Shown piece after piece: positions 45,650-54,835 of a stretch of 64,000 nucleotides of DNA (position 1 is the stretch's first letter; every line of letters begins with the position of its first letter). Origin of the DNA: an uncultured Litoreibacter sp. GTDB taxonomy: Bacteria; Pseudomonadota; Alphaproteobacteria; Rhodobacterales; Rhodobacteraceae. The notes beneath the pieces were generated by a model. The model had not been told where the DNA came from and ran no database searches. It worked only from the letters and a program-made list of their open reading frames with translations. Location of the stretch: contig NZ_CANKWO010000002.1 in assembly GCF_947487515.1 (NCBI RefSeq), positions 789,122 to 853,121 on the forward strand. Direction: 5' to 3'. The position numbers and the translations under genes are program-made.

Positions 45650-46789
45650 CTACCTTGGCATGGGCGTCGTTGCCGACTTGTAAGGGCCCCAGTCCGTGAT
45701 CTCTGGATAGTACATCGCCCGCCATTTGCGCACACGCGGGTTCATTATACGGCGGAAAATGGGTGGCACCATCGCGGTGAGTGTCATGACCGAATACCCG
45801 TAGGGCAGCTGAGGCGCGTCCTCTTCGGTGTAGTTTTGCAAAAGCGGGAAACGACGGTCCGGTTTGTAGTGATGGTCGGAATGGCGTTGCAAGTTGATCA
45901 GCAACCAGTTGGACGCCCTATGCGACGCATTCCATGAATGACGTGGTTGAACATGTTCATACTTACCGTCGCCCAAATGCTTTCGGGTGAGGCCATAGTG
46001 CTCGATATAGTTGACCAGCTCCAGCTGCCAGATGGCGACGAAAGCTTGGAACATAAACAGGCCCAACCCCGTCCAGCCCCCAACGATGAATGCCAGCAAT
46101 AGCATTCCCAGCTGAAGCGCCGCGTAGCGAAAAAACGGGTTGGAGGCATCTGTCGCAGGGAGTTGCTTGCGTGCCAACATGGCTTTCTCGGCGTTCCATG
46201 CCGAAGTCAGGCTTTGGCGTAGAACGCGTGGAAAGAAACGGTGGAAGCCTTCGTTATAGCGCGCTGTCACGGGGTCTTTGGGGGTGGCCACATAGCGATG
46301 ATGCGTCAGCAAATGCTCTGAGCGGAAATGCGAATACAGCACCGAAGCCAGCAACAAGTCCCCCAACCAGCGTTCCAGACGGTTCCTTTGATGCATCAAC
46401 TCATGGCTGTAGTTGATCCCGATTGTTCCGGACACCACTCCGATGCCGAAAAACAGCGCCACTTTCTCGCTGCCCGATAGATGCGCGGCGCGTGTGGCAT
46501 AGGCGAGCAGCCCAAAGATCATGATGAACTGCAAGGGAAACCATATAATCGTGATGAACCGATACCAAAACAGGTCATCTTCGGGGGTATCAAGATCGGC
46601 ATTGTCCAAATTCAACCCGATGATTGCATCAAGAATAGAGAACATTCCCCAGCCATAAAGTGGCAGCAATGCCAGCCACCACCCGCCCTGAGTGGCCCCG
46701 ATAAGGGCAAGCGGAACCATGAGAAGCGACAGCCAAAAGGGAACTGCTGCGCTGAACATTGAAACCTTTTTTGGGGGTAAAGCTGTCAT
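45650..46789 (-). CDS. alkB: Alkane 1-monooxygenase
   Basis: A 379-residue membrane-bound diiron hydroxylase that oxidises n-alkanes to 1-alkanols. All histidine boxes are present: HELMH (INYSHELMHQRNRLERWLGD), HLLTHHRYVATPKDP, NYIEHYGL, and LQRHSDHHYKPDRR. About six transmembrane segments precede and interleave these. The sequence fits the AlkB family of marine Rhodobacteraceae. No dedicated rubredoxin or rubredoxin reductase gene is adjacent, so electron donors must be elsewhere. It converges with the methyltransferase-like gene, sharing no gap. Confidence 0.94.
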   Translation of the reverse strand: MTALPPKKVSMFSAAVPFWLSLLMVPLALIGATQGGWWLALLPLYGWGMFSILDAIIGLNLDNADLDTPEDDLFWYRFITIIWFPLQFIMIFGLLAYATRAAHLSGSEKVALFFGIGVVSGTIGINYSHELMHQRNRLERWLGDLLLASVLYSHFRSEHLLTHHRYVATPKDPVTARYNEGFHRFFPRVLRQSLTSAWNAEKAMLARKQLPATDASNPFFRYAALQLGMLLLAFIVGGWTGLGLFMFQAFVAIWQLELVNYIEHYGLTRKHLGDGKYEHVQPRHSWNASHRASNWLLINLQRHSDHHYKPDRRFPLLQNYTEEDAPQLPYGYSVMTLTAMVPPIFRRIMNPRVRKWRAMYYPEITDWGPYKSATTPMPR

Positions 46790-46847
46790 GATGCACCTGT
46801 GGCAAGTTTGGTTGTTCGAGGAACTGTACCGCGATGTTGAAGTTCAC

Positions 46848-47906
46848 TCAATTCATCTCGAAGCGGTGTTTCGCCACGTCATAAACCTTGCGCATAACGG
46901 TGGGTAAATCCGAAGGCTTGAACTGGCTGTGAGGGACAAAAGAGCCTTTGTTAGGCTCTGAATCATCAAATGCCGTCATCACGTCGAGGATAAGATGAAA
47001 ATGCGTAAAAGTGTGGCGCACTTCCATTTCGGCGGTTTGCCAGTCTGAATGCGCGGGCGGGGCCGGGGCCGGCGTCGGATCCTCAGCCCATTCGGTGCAG
47101 GGCCAAGCAAGCATGCCACCCAACAGCCCGCTTTCAGGACGCGTTTCCAGCAACCAATCACCGGCTGAGTTTCGCAAAACATATGCAGTGCCGCGACGGG
47201 TAGGCTTGGGCTTCTTGGGAAGCTTTCGCGGAAGCTCGGGGGCGATGCCGGTTTCGCGCCCCACACATGCAGATACCCAAGGACAAATTCCGCAGGCGGG
47301 CTTTTTAGGTGTGCAGATTGTGGCCCCGAGATCCATGACCGCTTGGGCGTAGTCTCCGGCCCTTTTCTGCGGTGTTAGAGCCTTTGCGTGTTCCATCAGC
47401 AGGGGTTTGCTGGTCGGAAGTGGGGTTTCAACGGCATGCAACCGCGCCATGACGCGTTCGACATTTCCATCCAGTACGGTTTCAGGAAGGTCATAGGCGA
47501 TCGAAGAAATCGCCGCAGAGGTATAGGGCCCAATACCTGGCAAGGCTTCGAGGCCCGAACGATCTTGCGGGAACTGCCCATGGAAATCATCAGAAACCGT
47601 CCGCGCGCATTTTAGAAGATTGCGCGCGCGTGCGTAATACCCCAGCCCTGCCCAAGCAGCCATGACATCGGCGTCCTCAGCTGCGGCTAGGGCTTTTACT
47701 GTCGGCCAAAGGGACGTGAATTTAAGGAAGTAGTCTTTGACTGCAGCAACTGTGGTTTGTTGCAACATGACTTCACTAAGCCAAATTCGGTAAGGATCGG
47801 GGCGCACACCGGCGGCGCGATCTTGTGGTGACACTCGCCACGGCATCTGACGCGCATGTCGGTCATACCAAGCCAGTAAGTCGTCCGAAGAAGCCTGCTC
47901 ACGCAA
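46848..47906 (-). CDS. mutY: A/G-specific adenine glycosylase
   Basis: A 352-residue DNA repair enzyme that removes adenine from A:8-oxoG mispairs. Order: SEVMLQQTTVAAVKDYF with the catalytic Glu, helix-hairpin-helix LPGIGPYTSAAI, catalytic Asp in VLDGNVERVMAR, [4Fe-4S] loop CTPKKPACGICPWVSAC (C-x6-C-x2-C-x5-C), and a C-terminal NUDIX-like domain that reads 8-oxoG. It lies 58 bp upstream of alkB, in the same direction. Confidence 0.95.
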   Translation of the reverse strand: MREQASSDDLLAWYDRHARQMPWRVSPQDRAAGVRPDPYRIWLSEVMLQQTTVAAVKDYFLKFTSLWPTVKALAAAEDADVMAAWAGLGYYARARNLLKCARTVSDDFHGQFPQDRSGLEALPGIGPYTSAAISSIAYDLPETVLDGNVERVMARLHAVETPLPTSKPLLMEHAKALTPQKRAGDYAQAVMDLGATICTPKKPACGICPWVSACVGRETGIAPELPRKLPKKPKPTRRGTAYVLRNSAGDWLLETRPESGLLGGMLAWPCTEWAEDPTPAPAPPAHSDWQTAEMEVRHTFTHFHLILDVMTAFDDSEPNKGSFVPHSQFKPSDLPTVMRKVYDVAKHRFEMN

Positions 47907-47989
47907 AGTTTATCCCTTTCGCTGGTCGCTTTTCTCTGACACCGGACCGGTGAAGCGCTAAGTTGAACGCGCAACCTAAGGCAATTTAC

Positions 47990-48544
47990 GTGACTCGCAA
48001 GCAGACGCCATATTCCGCCCCAGTAGCCAAGGGCCGCTCGTCCTTCAGGCGACGCGGGTCAAAAGGGTTTTCTGCCATGTCGGGCTTCATCGACGGGCAA
48101 ATTCGCAAGGCAGGTGAACAACGGGGGTTCGCAGTAATGCGATTGTTGACCCATTGGAGTGAAATCGTCGGAGAAGATACCGCACGTATGGCGAAGCCTG
48201 TGGATGTGGGCTACGGGCGCGAAGGCTTTGGGGCTACGCTAACGGTGCTTTGCTCCGGCTCTACCGCGCCGTTGGTACAGCAGATGCTGCCGCAGATTCG
48301 CGAAAAAGTTAACGCCTGCTATGGCTATTCTGCCATCAGCCGCGTTCGGATTACCCAGACAGCGCCGGTGGGATTTAGCGAAGGCCAGAGAGCCTTCCAA
48401 CCCGCCCCAGCAGAAAAGCCGCCTCCGCCAGCACATGTCGTTTCGGCCAGTAAAGAGTTGGCAAACAACGTCGAAAGTGATGGGTTGCGCAGAGCATTAG
48501 AAAAATTGGGTCAAAATGTTTTGGCCAAACACGCAAAAACCTAA
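47990..48544 (+). CDS. dciA: DciA-like DUF721 protein
   Basis: A 184-residue DUF721-family protein; members called DciA load the replicative helicase DnaB in bacteria without DnaC. Recognisable parts: LTHWSEIVGEDTARMAKPVDVGYGREGFGATLTVLCSGSTAPLVQQMLPQIREKVNACYGY. The C-terminal part is proline/alanine-rich. A TTG opens the frame at 47963, but GTG at 47990 with AAGG upstream is more likely. It precedes the DsbA-like gene by 15 bp. Confidence 0.82.
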   Translation: MTRKQTPYSAPVAKGRSSFRRRGSKGFSAMSGFIDGQIRKAGEQRGFAVMRLLTHWSEIVGEDTARMAKPVDVGYGREGFGATLTVLCSGSTAPLVQQMLPQIREKVNACYGYSAISRVRITQTAPVGFSEGQRAFQPAPAEKPPPPAHVVSASKELANNVESDGLRRALEKLGQNVLAKHAKT

Positions 48545-48559
48545 AAGGAACGCAAACAG

Positions 48560-49213
48560 ATGAACCGCAACATCTTGATCGCTATTGTAGGTGTCTTGGC
48601 CATTGGTCTTGGCGCTTTTGTGTTAACTGGAAGTTCGTCCGACCCTGTATCGCCGGTAAATGCGCAAACCGTCGAGGCCAGCGACATTGATACCTCTGGC
48701 GTCGTTGAGATGTTTGTTGGTGATGCGGACGCCCCGATTACCTTGATCGAATATGCATCCTTCACTTGCCCGCATTGTGCTTCGTTTCATGCCAATGCCT
48801 ACAAAAATCTTAAGAAAGATTACGTAGACACCGGAAAGGTGAAATTCGTGTTCCGCGAGGTGTATTTTGATCGCTACGGCCTTTGGGCTGGAATGGTTGC
48901 CCGTTGCGGCGGTGGCGAACGCTACTTTGGCATTGTCGACCTGATTTTCGAGCACCAACGCGAGTGGACGCAAGGTGAACCGGCGCAGATCGCAATCAAC
49001 CTTCGCAAATTTGGCAAGCAAGCCGGGCTAGATGACGCCACTTTGGACGCCTGCCTGACGGACGGGGAAAAGGCCGCAGCGCTGACCGCCGTCTACCAAA
49101 CAAACGCGACCGCGGATGGCATCCGGTCCACTCCTTCATTGGTCATCAATGGAACGCTGCATCAAAACATGAGCTACGACGAGCTGAAGAAAGTCCTCGA
49201 CGCAGAGCTGTAA
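48560..49213 (+). CDS. DsbA-family thiol-disulfide oxidoreductase
   Basis: A 217-residue periplasmic protein. An N-terminal signal or anchor (NILIAIVGVLAIGLGAFVLTG) is followed by the thioredoxin fold with CPHC (FTCPHCASFH) and cis-proline region GIRSTPSLVINGTLH. It forms or isomerises disulfides in exported proteins. AAAAGGAACG lies upstream of the ATG. The 3' end is 9 bp from the converging lpxK. Confidence 0.92.
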   Translation: MNRNILIAIVGVLAIGLGAFVLTGSSSDPVSPVNAQTVEASDIDTSGVVEMFVGDADAPITLIEYASFTCPHCASFHANAYKNLKKDYVDTGKVKFVFREVYFDRYGLWAGMVARCGGGERYFGIVDLIFEHQREWTQGEPAQIAINLRKFGKQAGLDDATLDACLTDGEKAAALTAVYQTNATADGIRSTPSLVINGTLHQNMSYDELKKVLDAEL

Positions 49214-49222
49214 TTGATCAGC

Positions 49223-50200
49223 CTAGAACAACTTGGTCAGCGCAGCATCCAGTGCTGACCAATCCTCGATGTCCAACCGGACCGGAACCGTCAACACCTT
49301 CGCGCGAAAGTCGTCGGGAAGCCGTGTTGCATCCTTCTCTGTCGTCACCAACTGAGCGCCTAGCACCGCAGCTTCGCTTTCAAGGCGGGTCATCAACGCG
49401 GTGGACAGGGGTTGATGATCTTCCAGCGCTTCCGACTTGACCACATCTGCGCCCAACTCTTTTACCGTCGCGAAAAATTTTTGCGGGTGCCCAATTCCAG
49501 CAAAGGCCAAAACGCGGGCGCCCTGCCAGTCCATACCGGTTTGAAGCGGCTGCAATCGCCCCTTCAAATGCGGGCATGGGGGGACCCCCCAAGTTTCCGC
49601 AAAATGCCGTTGAGCCTTCGCAGGCCCGATGCTTAGAAGCATATCCGCCCGTTTTAGACCCTTTTCAACAGGTTCCCGCAAAGGGCCGGCGGGCAACACC
49701 TTGCCGTTGCCAAATCCCCGTGCTGCATCGACGACAACGAGTGACACATCCTTGTGCAGTTTGGGGTTTTGAAATCCGTCATCCAGAATGATGACATCCG
49801 CCCCTTCGGCGACTGCCAGCTTTGCTCCTTCGAACCGGTCGGCGCCAATCCACGTTGGCGCGAAGGCGGCAAGTAGCATTGGTTCGTCACCAACATCTTC
49901 TGCTTTGTGGTGACGTTCATTCACCCGCGTGGCAACTTTTAGGGTTCCGCCATATCCACGCGACACCACATGAGGCGTTTTCCCCATGGACTGTAGGCGT
50001 TGTACCAGCGCAATAACGGTCGGGGTTTTTCCGGTCCCACCCGCGTTTATGTTGCCCACGCAAACAACTGGGACGTCAATCTTGCTTGGCGTCCCGCGTG
50101 ACAAACGCCATGCGGTCCCAAAGGCATAGAGCGCGCCAAAGGGGGTGAGCAATGCCGAAAACAACCCCGCAGGGCGATGCCAAAATTCGGGCGGCTGCAT
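49223..50200 (-). CDS. lpxK: Tetraacyldisaccharide 4'-kinase
   Basis: A 325-residue enzyme that phosphorylates lipid A disaccharide at the 4' position. P-loop GNINAGGTGKTPTV (about 50-63), the ADVIILDDGFQNPKLHKDVSLVVVDAARGFGNG motif and the membrane-associated N terminus are present. The start overlaps the waaA stop by one base (TGATG), so it is coupled to waaA. Confidence 0.95.
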   Translation of the reverse strand: MQPPEFWHRPAGLFSALLTPFGALYAFGTAWRLSRGTPSKIDVPVVCVGNINAGGTGKTPTVIALVQRLQSMGKTPHVVSRGYGGTLKVATRVNERHHKAEDVGDEPMLLAAFAPTWIGADRFEGAKLAVAEGADVIILDDGFQNPKLHKDVSLVVVDAARGFGNGKVLPAGPLREPVEKGLKRADMLLSIGPAKAQRHFAETWGVPPCPHLKGRLQPLQTGMDWQGARVLAFAGIGHPQKFFATVKELGADVVKSEALEDHQPLSTALMTRLESEAAVLGAQLVTTEKDATRLPDDFRAKVLTVPVRLDIEDWSALDAALTKLF

Positions 50201-51492
50201 CAGCGCTGCTCCGGCGAAGAATCAAGCGCGGCGTTGATTTCTTCAAAGGCCACTTCGGCGGCCTTTGCGCCCTCACTGGTCACCTGCCAAGCGGCATGTG
50301 CCATTTCGGCAGATCGATGCGGCTCTAGAAGTTCCATAACGGTTTCACCAAGGTCCCGCGCGCTCAACACCTGTCGGGCAGCATTCGCCTCGTCCAAGCG
50401 ATCATATATACCTTGAGCATTCGATACATGCGGCCCATGCACGATTGCCGATCCCAAAGCCGCTGGCTCGTAGGGATTATGCCCACCAATTTTGACCAAG
50501 GAGCCGCCTAAAAAGGTCAACGGTGCAATGCGGTACCATAGGCCCATCTCGCCCAATGTATCGGCGATGTAGATGTCCATAACGCCATCTGGTTGCACAT
50601 CTTCTGACCGCAAGGCCACGCGCCAGCCTTTCTTGCGCAATGAGGCCGCGATCGCAGCGCTGCGTTCAGGATGTCTGGGGGCGATGATTAGCAACAACCT
50701 AGGAGATGCACGGCGGGCAATCCTTTGGGCTTCCGCCGCCATCTCTTCCTCTCCGGGGTGGGTGGACGCTGCAAGCCAAACCGGTCGGGTCTCGAGAGCC
50801 GACGCAATGGATTGGCGCTGGTTCTCGTCATGCGACAAGGCACCGCTGCTTTCCTTTAGCGATCCGTTAACGCGCAAGCGATCCTTTGCTACTCCAAGCC
50901 GCTCTAGGCGTTTCGCCGTTATCCGATCTTGGGTCAAAAACAGATCGAATTTGCTTAGAAGGGCCCGTGCGGCCCCCCGAAATCGGGCCCACTTGCGAAA
51001 GGATTCTTGTGACATGCGGGTGTTAAGCGACAGCATCCCAATTTCGCGTTCTTTGGTCTCATGGATCAACGCGGGCCACAGCTCGCTTTCAGTCCAAACT
51101 GCAACATCGGGCTTCCAATGGTCAAGAAACGCCCGAACGAAGGGGCGTGCATCCAGCGGCACATACTGATGAACAGTTTGATCCGGAAGGCGCGACTTTA
51201 ACAGATCCGCCGAGGTGCGTGTGCCAGTCGTGATTAAAACATTGAGATCCGGTCGCTCGTCAATCAAGGCGTCGATCAGGTCGAGCAGAGACAGAGATTC
51301 TCCAACCGAAGCGGCGTGAAACCACACCAGTTCCCCACGCGGACGGGGCGCAGACGCAATACCACGTCGTTCGTCGATGCGATCAGGGTCTTCCTTGCCC
51401 TCCGCCATGCGCGACGCAAGTGTGCGATTGGCGAGCGGAACCATCCAGCGCGAAGCCGTCAGGTAGAGTGCCAACATAGGAGAAAACGCCAT
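50200..51492 (-). CDS. waaA: 3-deoxy-D-manno-octulosonic acid transferase
   Basis: A 430-residue glycosyltransferase that adds Kdo to lipid A. Features: an N-terminal membrane anchor (MAFSPMLALYLTASRWMVPL), LVWFHAASVGESLSLLDLID, TSADLL, VPLDARPFVRAFLDHWKPDVAVWTESELWPALI, and the C-terminal GGSLVKIGGHNPYEPAALGSAIVHGPHVSN (GT-B donor region). The frame extends upstream, but ATG at 51492 gives the standard start. It is followed by lpxK and preceded by the DUF4170 gene, a group conserved in Rhodobacterales. Confidence 0.94.
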   Translation of the reverse strand: MAFSPMLALYLTASRWMVPLANRTLASRMAEGKEDPDRIDERRGIASAPRPRGELVWFHAASVGESLSLLDLIDALIDERPDLNVLITTGTRTSADLLKSRLPDQTVHQYVPLDARPFVRAFLDHWKPDVAVWTESELWPALIHETKEREIGMLSLNTRMSQESFRKWARFRGAARALLSKFDLFLTQDRITAKRLERLGVAKDRLRVNGSLKESSGALSHDENQRQSIASALETRPVWLAASTHPGEEEMAAEAQRIARRASPRLLLIIAPRHPERSAAIAASLRKKGWRVALRSEDVQPDGVMDIYIADTLGEMGLWYRIAPLTFLGGSLVKIGGHNPYEPAALGSAIVHGPHVSNAQGIYDRLDEANAARQVLSARDLGETVMELLEPHRSAEMAHAAWQVTSEGAKAAEVAFEEINAALDSSPEQR

Positions 51493-51512
51493 ACCCGCGC
51501 GGCAGCCGTTGC

Positions 51513-51755
51513 TTAGCCGAGTTCTTCGGTTGAAGAGGCTTCGGCTTGTTCGTCGCGCAGACGGTGAATATGTGCGATGAAGTAGCGCATATGCGCATTG
51601 TCGACTGTCTTTTGCGCCTCGGATTTCCACGCATCATATGCCGTTTGGTAATTTGGGAACATCCCCACAATGTGGATGTCGTTGACGTCCTTGAAGGCAT
51701 TTTTCGTGGGATCGACAAGCTCGCCACCAAAGACGAGATGCAGGCGCTGGGACAT
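51513..51755 (-). CDS. DUF4170 protein
   Basis: An 80-residue protein, MSQRLHLVFGGELVDPTKNAFKDVNDIHIVGMFPNYQTAYDAWKSEAQKTVDNAHMRYFIAHIHRL, matching the DUF4170 family that accompanies waaA in alphaproteobacteria. Function not known. The ATG at 51755 is chosen; a longer frame begins at 51779. It lies 20 bp before waaA. Confidence 0.88.
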   Translation of the reverse strand: MSQRLHLVFGGELVDPTKNAFKDVNDIHIVGMFPNYQTAYDAWKSEAQKTVDNAHMRYFIAHIHRLRDEQAEASSTEELG

Positions 51756-51824
51756 GGGATAGCTCCGGATTTGGTACATGGTTTAGGGCGACAATAAGCG
51801 ATGGTCGAAGTTAGGGACAGGGGC

Positions 51825-52616
51825 TTATTGTGGACAGGGTTGGCGAATGCGAGATTGCAGGGCTTTGTGCAGGCTAGGCCCCGCTGCATGGCACCCCTTT
51901 GTCATCGGGTGGGGGTTGTTGAACACGAGGGGCGCATCGTGTCGATCTGTCACCGTGCCCCCAGCTTGTCGCACGATCAAATCACCGGCCGCGATATCCC
52001 ATTCCCAGCAGTCGCGCAGAGTCAGCATGGCGTCGTATCGCCCCTGCGCCACAAGGCACAAACGATAGGCCAAGGAAGGTCGAAACTTGCGCTCTACAGG
52101 TGGCACATCCCCGTTCCAAAACTCTGGCTTCAGGTTTGGTTTGGTGGTGAGCAGGGTCGCGCCATCCAAGTCTGATCGTGCCGAAGTGATGATATTCTCG
52201 CCGTTTAGGGTCGAATTGGCCGTCTCTGTGGCGGTAAACATCAGGTCCATCATCGGGACGTAGACGACCGCCGCGCAGACCTTGCCGTTTCTGGCAATTG
52301 CCAAAGAATGCGAAAAATGGCGCTCTCCGGCGATAAAGGCACGCGTGCCGTCTATCGGGTCGATGATGAAGATGTGCTCGTTTGTTTGGCGGGCGGTGTC
52401 ATCCTCGGTTTCTTCCGAAAGCCAGCCATAGTCTGGCCGTGCATCCAGTAGATCCGCCTTCAACATCGTGTCTATGGCAAGGTCGGCCTCAGTGACAGGG
52501 CCAGCCCCGCCCGCCTTGTCCCACACCTGCGGTTGAGCATTGAAATATGTGCGCGCGATATCGCCACTTGCGTGTGCGGCGTCTATCAGCAGCTGTAGAT
52601 CGTCAGTCTCCGGCAA
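51825..52616 (-). CDS. cysQ: 3'(2'),5'-bisphosphate nucleotidase CysQ
   Basis: A 263-residue member of the inositol monophosphatase superfamily. Metal motifs: WLSEETEDD, DPIDGTRAFIAGERHFSHSLAI and EWDIAAGDLIVRQAGGTVTD. It hydrolyses PAP to AMP after sulfate assimilation. The start overlaps the end of pmbA by 14 bp, so it is coupled to it. A substrate other than PAP, such as inositol phosphates, cannot be excluded. Confidence 0.9.
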   Translation of the reverse strand: MPETDDLQLLIDAAHASGDIARTYFNAQPQVWDKAGGAGPVTEADLAIDTMLKADLLDARPDYGWLSEETEDDTARQTNEHIFIIDPIDGTRAFIAGERHFSHSLAIARNGKVCAAVVYVPMMDLMFTATETANSTLNGENIITSARSDLDGATLLTTKPNLKPEFWNGDVPPVERKFRPSLAYRLCLVAQGRYDAMLTLRDCWEWDIAAGDLIVRQAGGTVTDRHDAPLVFNNPHPMTKGCHAAGPSLHKALQSRIRQPCPQ

Positions 52617-53949
52617 GGGTTAATCCCTCTACCAAAAGGCTTGGAACGACCCGTGACAAATGCGTGCGTGCGTCATTGGCGGGTTGGATGTGTCGCAGCA
52701 TATCCAGCAGGTTGCCCGCGACGGTACATTCGTTGATCGCATATTGTGGCTCGCCATTTTCGACCCATATGCCTGATGCACCGCGTGAATACTCCCCCGT
52801 ATTCGGGTTGATTGTCGAACCGATCATGGACGTAATCCAAAGGCCGGTTCCCATGTCCTTCATCATGTCCTGAAGGGTCACGCTTCCCTGAGTTAGCGCA
52901 ATGTTAGACACTGTTGGGCTTGGTGGGCCGGACGTCCCGCGCGAGGCGGAGGCCGAGCTTGTCATCCCAAGCTTTCGGGCGTTCGCAAGGTCCAAAGTCC
53001 AGCCCTGAAGCACCCCGTCACGTACGATATCACGTGGCGCAGTGGGAAGCCCTTCGCCGTCAAAGGGCTTGGAACCAGAGATGCGCTTGCGGTGGGGGTT
53101 CTCGGTGATCGAAAGCCCGTCCGGCAATATCTGCTCACCCAGCTTGCCCATCAACCATGAAGACCCGCGCCCGATCATGGCACCATTCGAGGCCCCTAGC
53201 AGGTGGCCGATCAAAGAGGCCGCGATGCGTTCATCAAAGATCACTGGGTATGATCCGGTTTTAGGGCGTCGTGCACCGACCCTTGCGATAGTCCGTTCTC
53301 CGGCGATGCGCCCGATGTCCTCAGCGCTGGGCAGCTCATTTTGAAAGATACGGCCTTCGCCGTAATAGTCTCGTTCCATGTCAGGGCCTTCACCTGCAAT
53401 GGCGACGCACGACAAGCTTCGGCTAGAGCGTTGGTAGCCCCCAGAAAACCCGTTAGATGTGGCCAGATGAATGCGCCGTTGCCCATATCCGGCCGAGGCG
53501 GATTGAACCTGACTAATGCCACGTTGAGCTAGGGCTGCGGCCTCTGCACGTTTAGCGTCTTCTTCTAGTTCGGTCGCCTTCGGCTCTGGGGTGGGGTCGT
53601 ATAGCTCCAAGGCGTCAGCGTCCCAATCCTTGGCCAGTTGGGACGGGTCGGCCAAGCCGATATAGGGGTCTTCCGGTGCTTCCTTGGCCATTGCCACAGC
53701 GCGCTGAGCCATGGTGGCTAGGGTTGCATCATCAAATAGGGAAGACGACACAACCGCCTGCCGCTGGCCGATCATGACCCTCAGGCCGATATCGATCCCC
53801 TCTGATCGCTCGGCGTGTTCCAGTTTGCCACCTAGGACATCGATCGACACCGATGTGCCGTCCACGGCCATCGCATCTGCGGTATCGGCGCCAGCATTGC
53901 GCGCGGCTTGCAACATGCGGTCGGTCAGGGCGGATAGGTTTTGGGACAT
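52603..53949 (-). CDS. pmbA: TldD/PmbA-family metallopeptidase
   Basis: A 448-residue PmbA (TldE)-type protein that pairs with TldD in processing of peptide antibiotics and antitoxins. Features: the N-terminal ADTADAMAVDGTSVSIDVLGGKLE, middle YQRSSRSLSCVA region, and C-terminal NTGEYSRGASGIWVENGEPQYAINECTVAGNLLDML. ATG at 53949 follows GGAG; the longer frame to 54018 lies against the SDR gene on the other strand. It is followed by cysQ. Confidence 0.92.
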   Translation of the reverse strand: MSQNLSALTDRMLQAARNAGADTADAMAVDGTSVSIDVLGGKLEHAERSEGIDIGLRVMIGQRQAVVSSSLFDDATLATMAQRAVAMAKEAPEDPYIGLADPSQLAKDWDADALELYDPTPEPKATELEEDAKRAEAAALAQRGISQVQSASAGYGQRRIHLATSNGFSGGYQRSSRSLSCVAIAGEGPDMERDYYGEGRIFQNELPSAEDIGRIAGERTIARVGARRPKTGSYPVIFDERIAASLIGHLLGASNGAMIGRGSSWLMGKLGEQILPDGLSITENPHRKRISGSKPFDGEGLPTAPRDIVRDGVLQGWTLDLANARKLGMTSSASASRGTSGPPSPTVSNIALTQGSVTLQDMMKDMGTGLWITSMIGSTINPNTGEYSRGASGIWVENGEPQYAINECTVAGNLLDMLRHIQPANDARTHLSRVVPSLLVEGLTLAGD

Positions 53950-54079
53950 GGGGTGCTCCGGTAAATCTATGGTTGGAGGTAGTCCTATGGGAGCTGCCTT
54001 GCAAGGTGACATCAGCAAGCTTTGCTTGCAACTGCGGGTTGAGACGGGTCAGATGGGGCGTATAGCAATGGAGGATCGC

Positions 54080-54835
54080 ATGGTTGATCTATCAGGAAAA
54101 ACAGCTTTGATCACTGGGGCAAGCCGAGGCATTGGCGCCGACACCGCGCGCGTGATGGCAAGCGCTGGTGCAAATGTGGTGCTCCTTGCGCGCAACGAGC
54201 GCGACCTAGAAGTTCTTGCGGCTGAAATTGGGGCGCAGGCCATTGTTTGCACCACTGATGTCGCCAACTATGATGATTGGGTTCGGGCGGTCACAATCGC
54301 ATTGGAGCAAACTGGTCGTATAGATATTTTGGTGAATAATGCGGGTCTGATTGATCCTATCTCTCGGATCGAAGACGGAGATCCCGAGCAATGGAGCACT
54401 TTGATAGATGTGAATCTAAAAGGTGTCTATTATGGCGCAAAAGCCGTCTTGCCGACCATGATGTCCCTTGGGGAAGGTACCATTTTGAACATCAGTTCAG
54501 GAGCGGCGCATGGCCCATTGGAAGGGTGGAGCGCGTATTGTGCCTCCAAGGCGGGGGCGGCGATGCTAACCCGCTGCATCCACCAAGAACATGGGGCGGC
54601 AGGCATTCGCGTCATGAGTTTGTCTCCGGGGACGGTAGCGACAGAAATGCAGGTCAAGATCAAAGCCAGCGGCATCAATCCGGTCAGCACGCTCGATCCT
54701 TCGGTACATATTCCCGCAGATTGGCCCGCCAAGGCACTGCTTTGGATGTGCGGGGCGGATGCGAACGACTACTTGGGTCAGGAGATTTCGCTGCGCGATG
54801 AGGTTGTGCGCAGACGAGCAGGCGTTGAGGGATGA
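54080..54835 (+). CDS. Short-chain dehydrogenase/reductase
   Basis: A 251-residue SDR. NAD(P) motif TGASRGIGADTARV, NNAG (LVNNAGLIDP), and catalytic YCASK (Tyr-x3-Lys) after SSGAAHG. Substrate unknown. Start ATG 54080 has GGAGG upstream, preferred over ATG 54068. It overlaps the enoyl-CoA hydratase gene (ATGA), so both may act in one fatty acid or acyl-CoA pathway (inference). Confidence 0.9.
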   Translation: MVDLSGKTALITGASRGIGADTARVMASAGANVVLLARNERDLEVLAAEIGAQAIVCTTDVANYDDWVRAVTIALEQTGRIDILVNNAGLIDPISRIEDGDPEQWSTLIDVNLKGVYYGAKAVLPTMMSLGEGTILNISSGAAHGPLEGWSAYCASKAGAAMLTRCIHQEHGAAGIRVMSLSPGTVATEMQVKIKASGINPVSTLDPSVHIPADWPAKALLWMCGADANDYLGQEISLRDEVVRRRAGVEG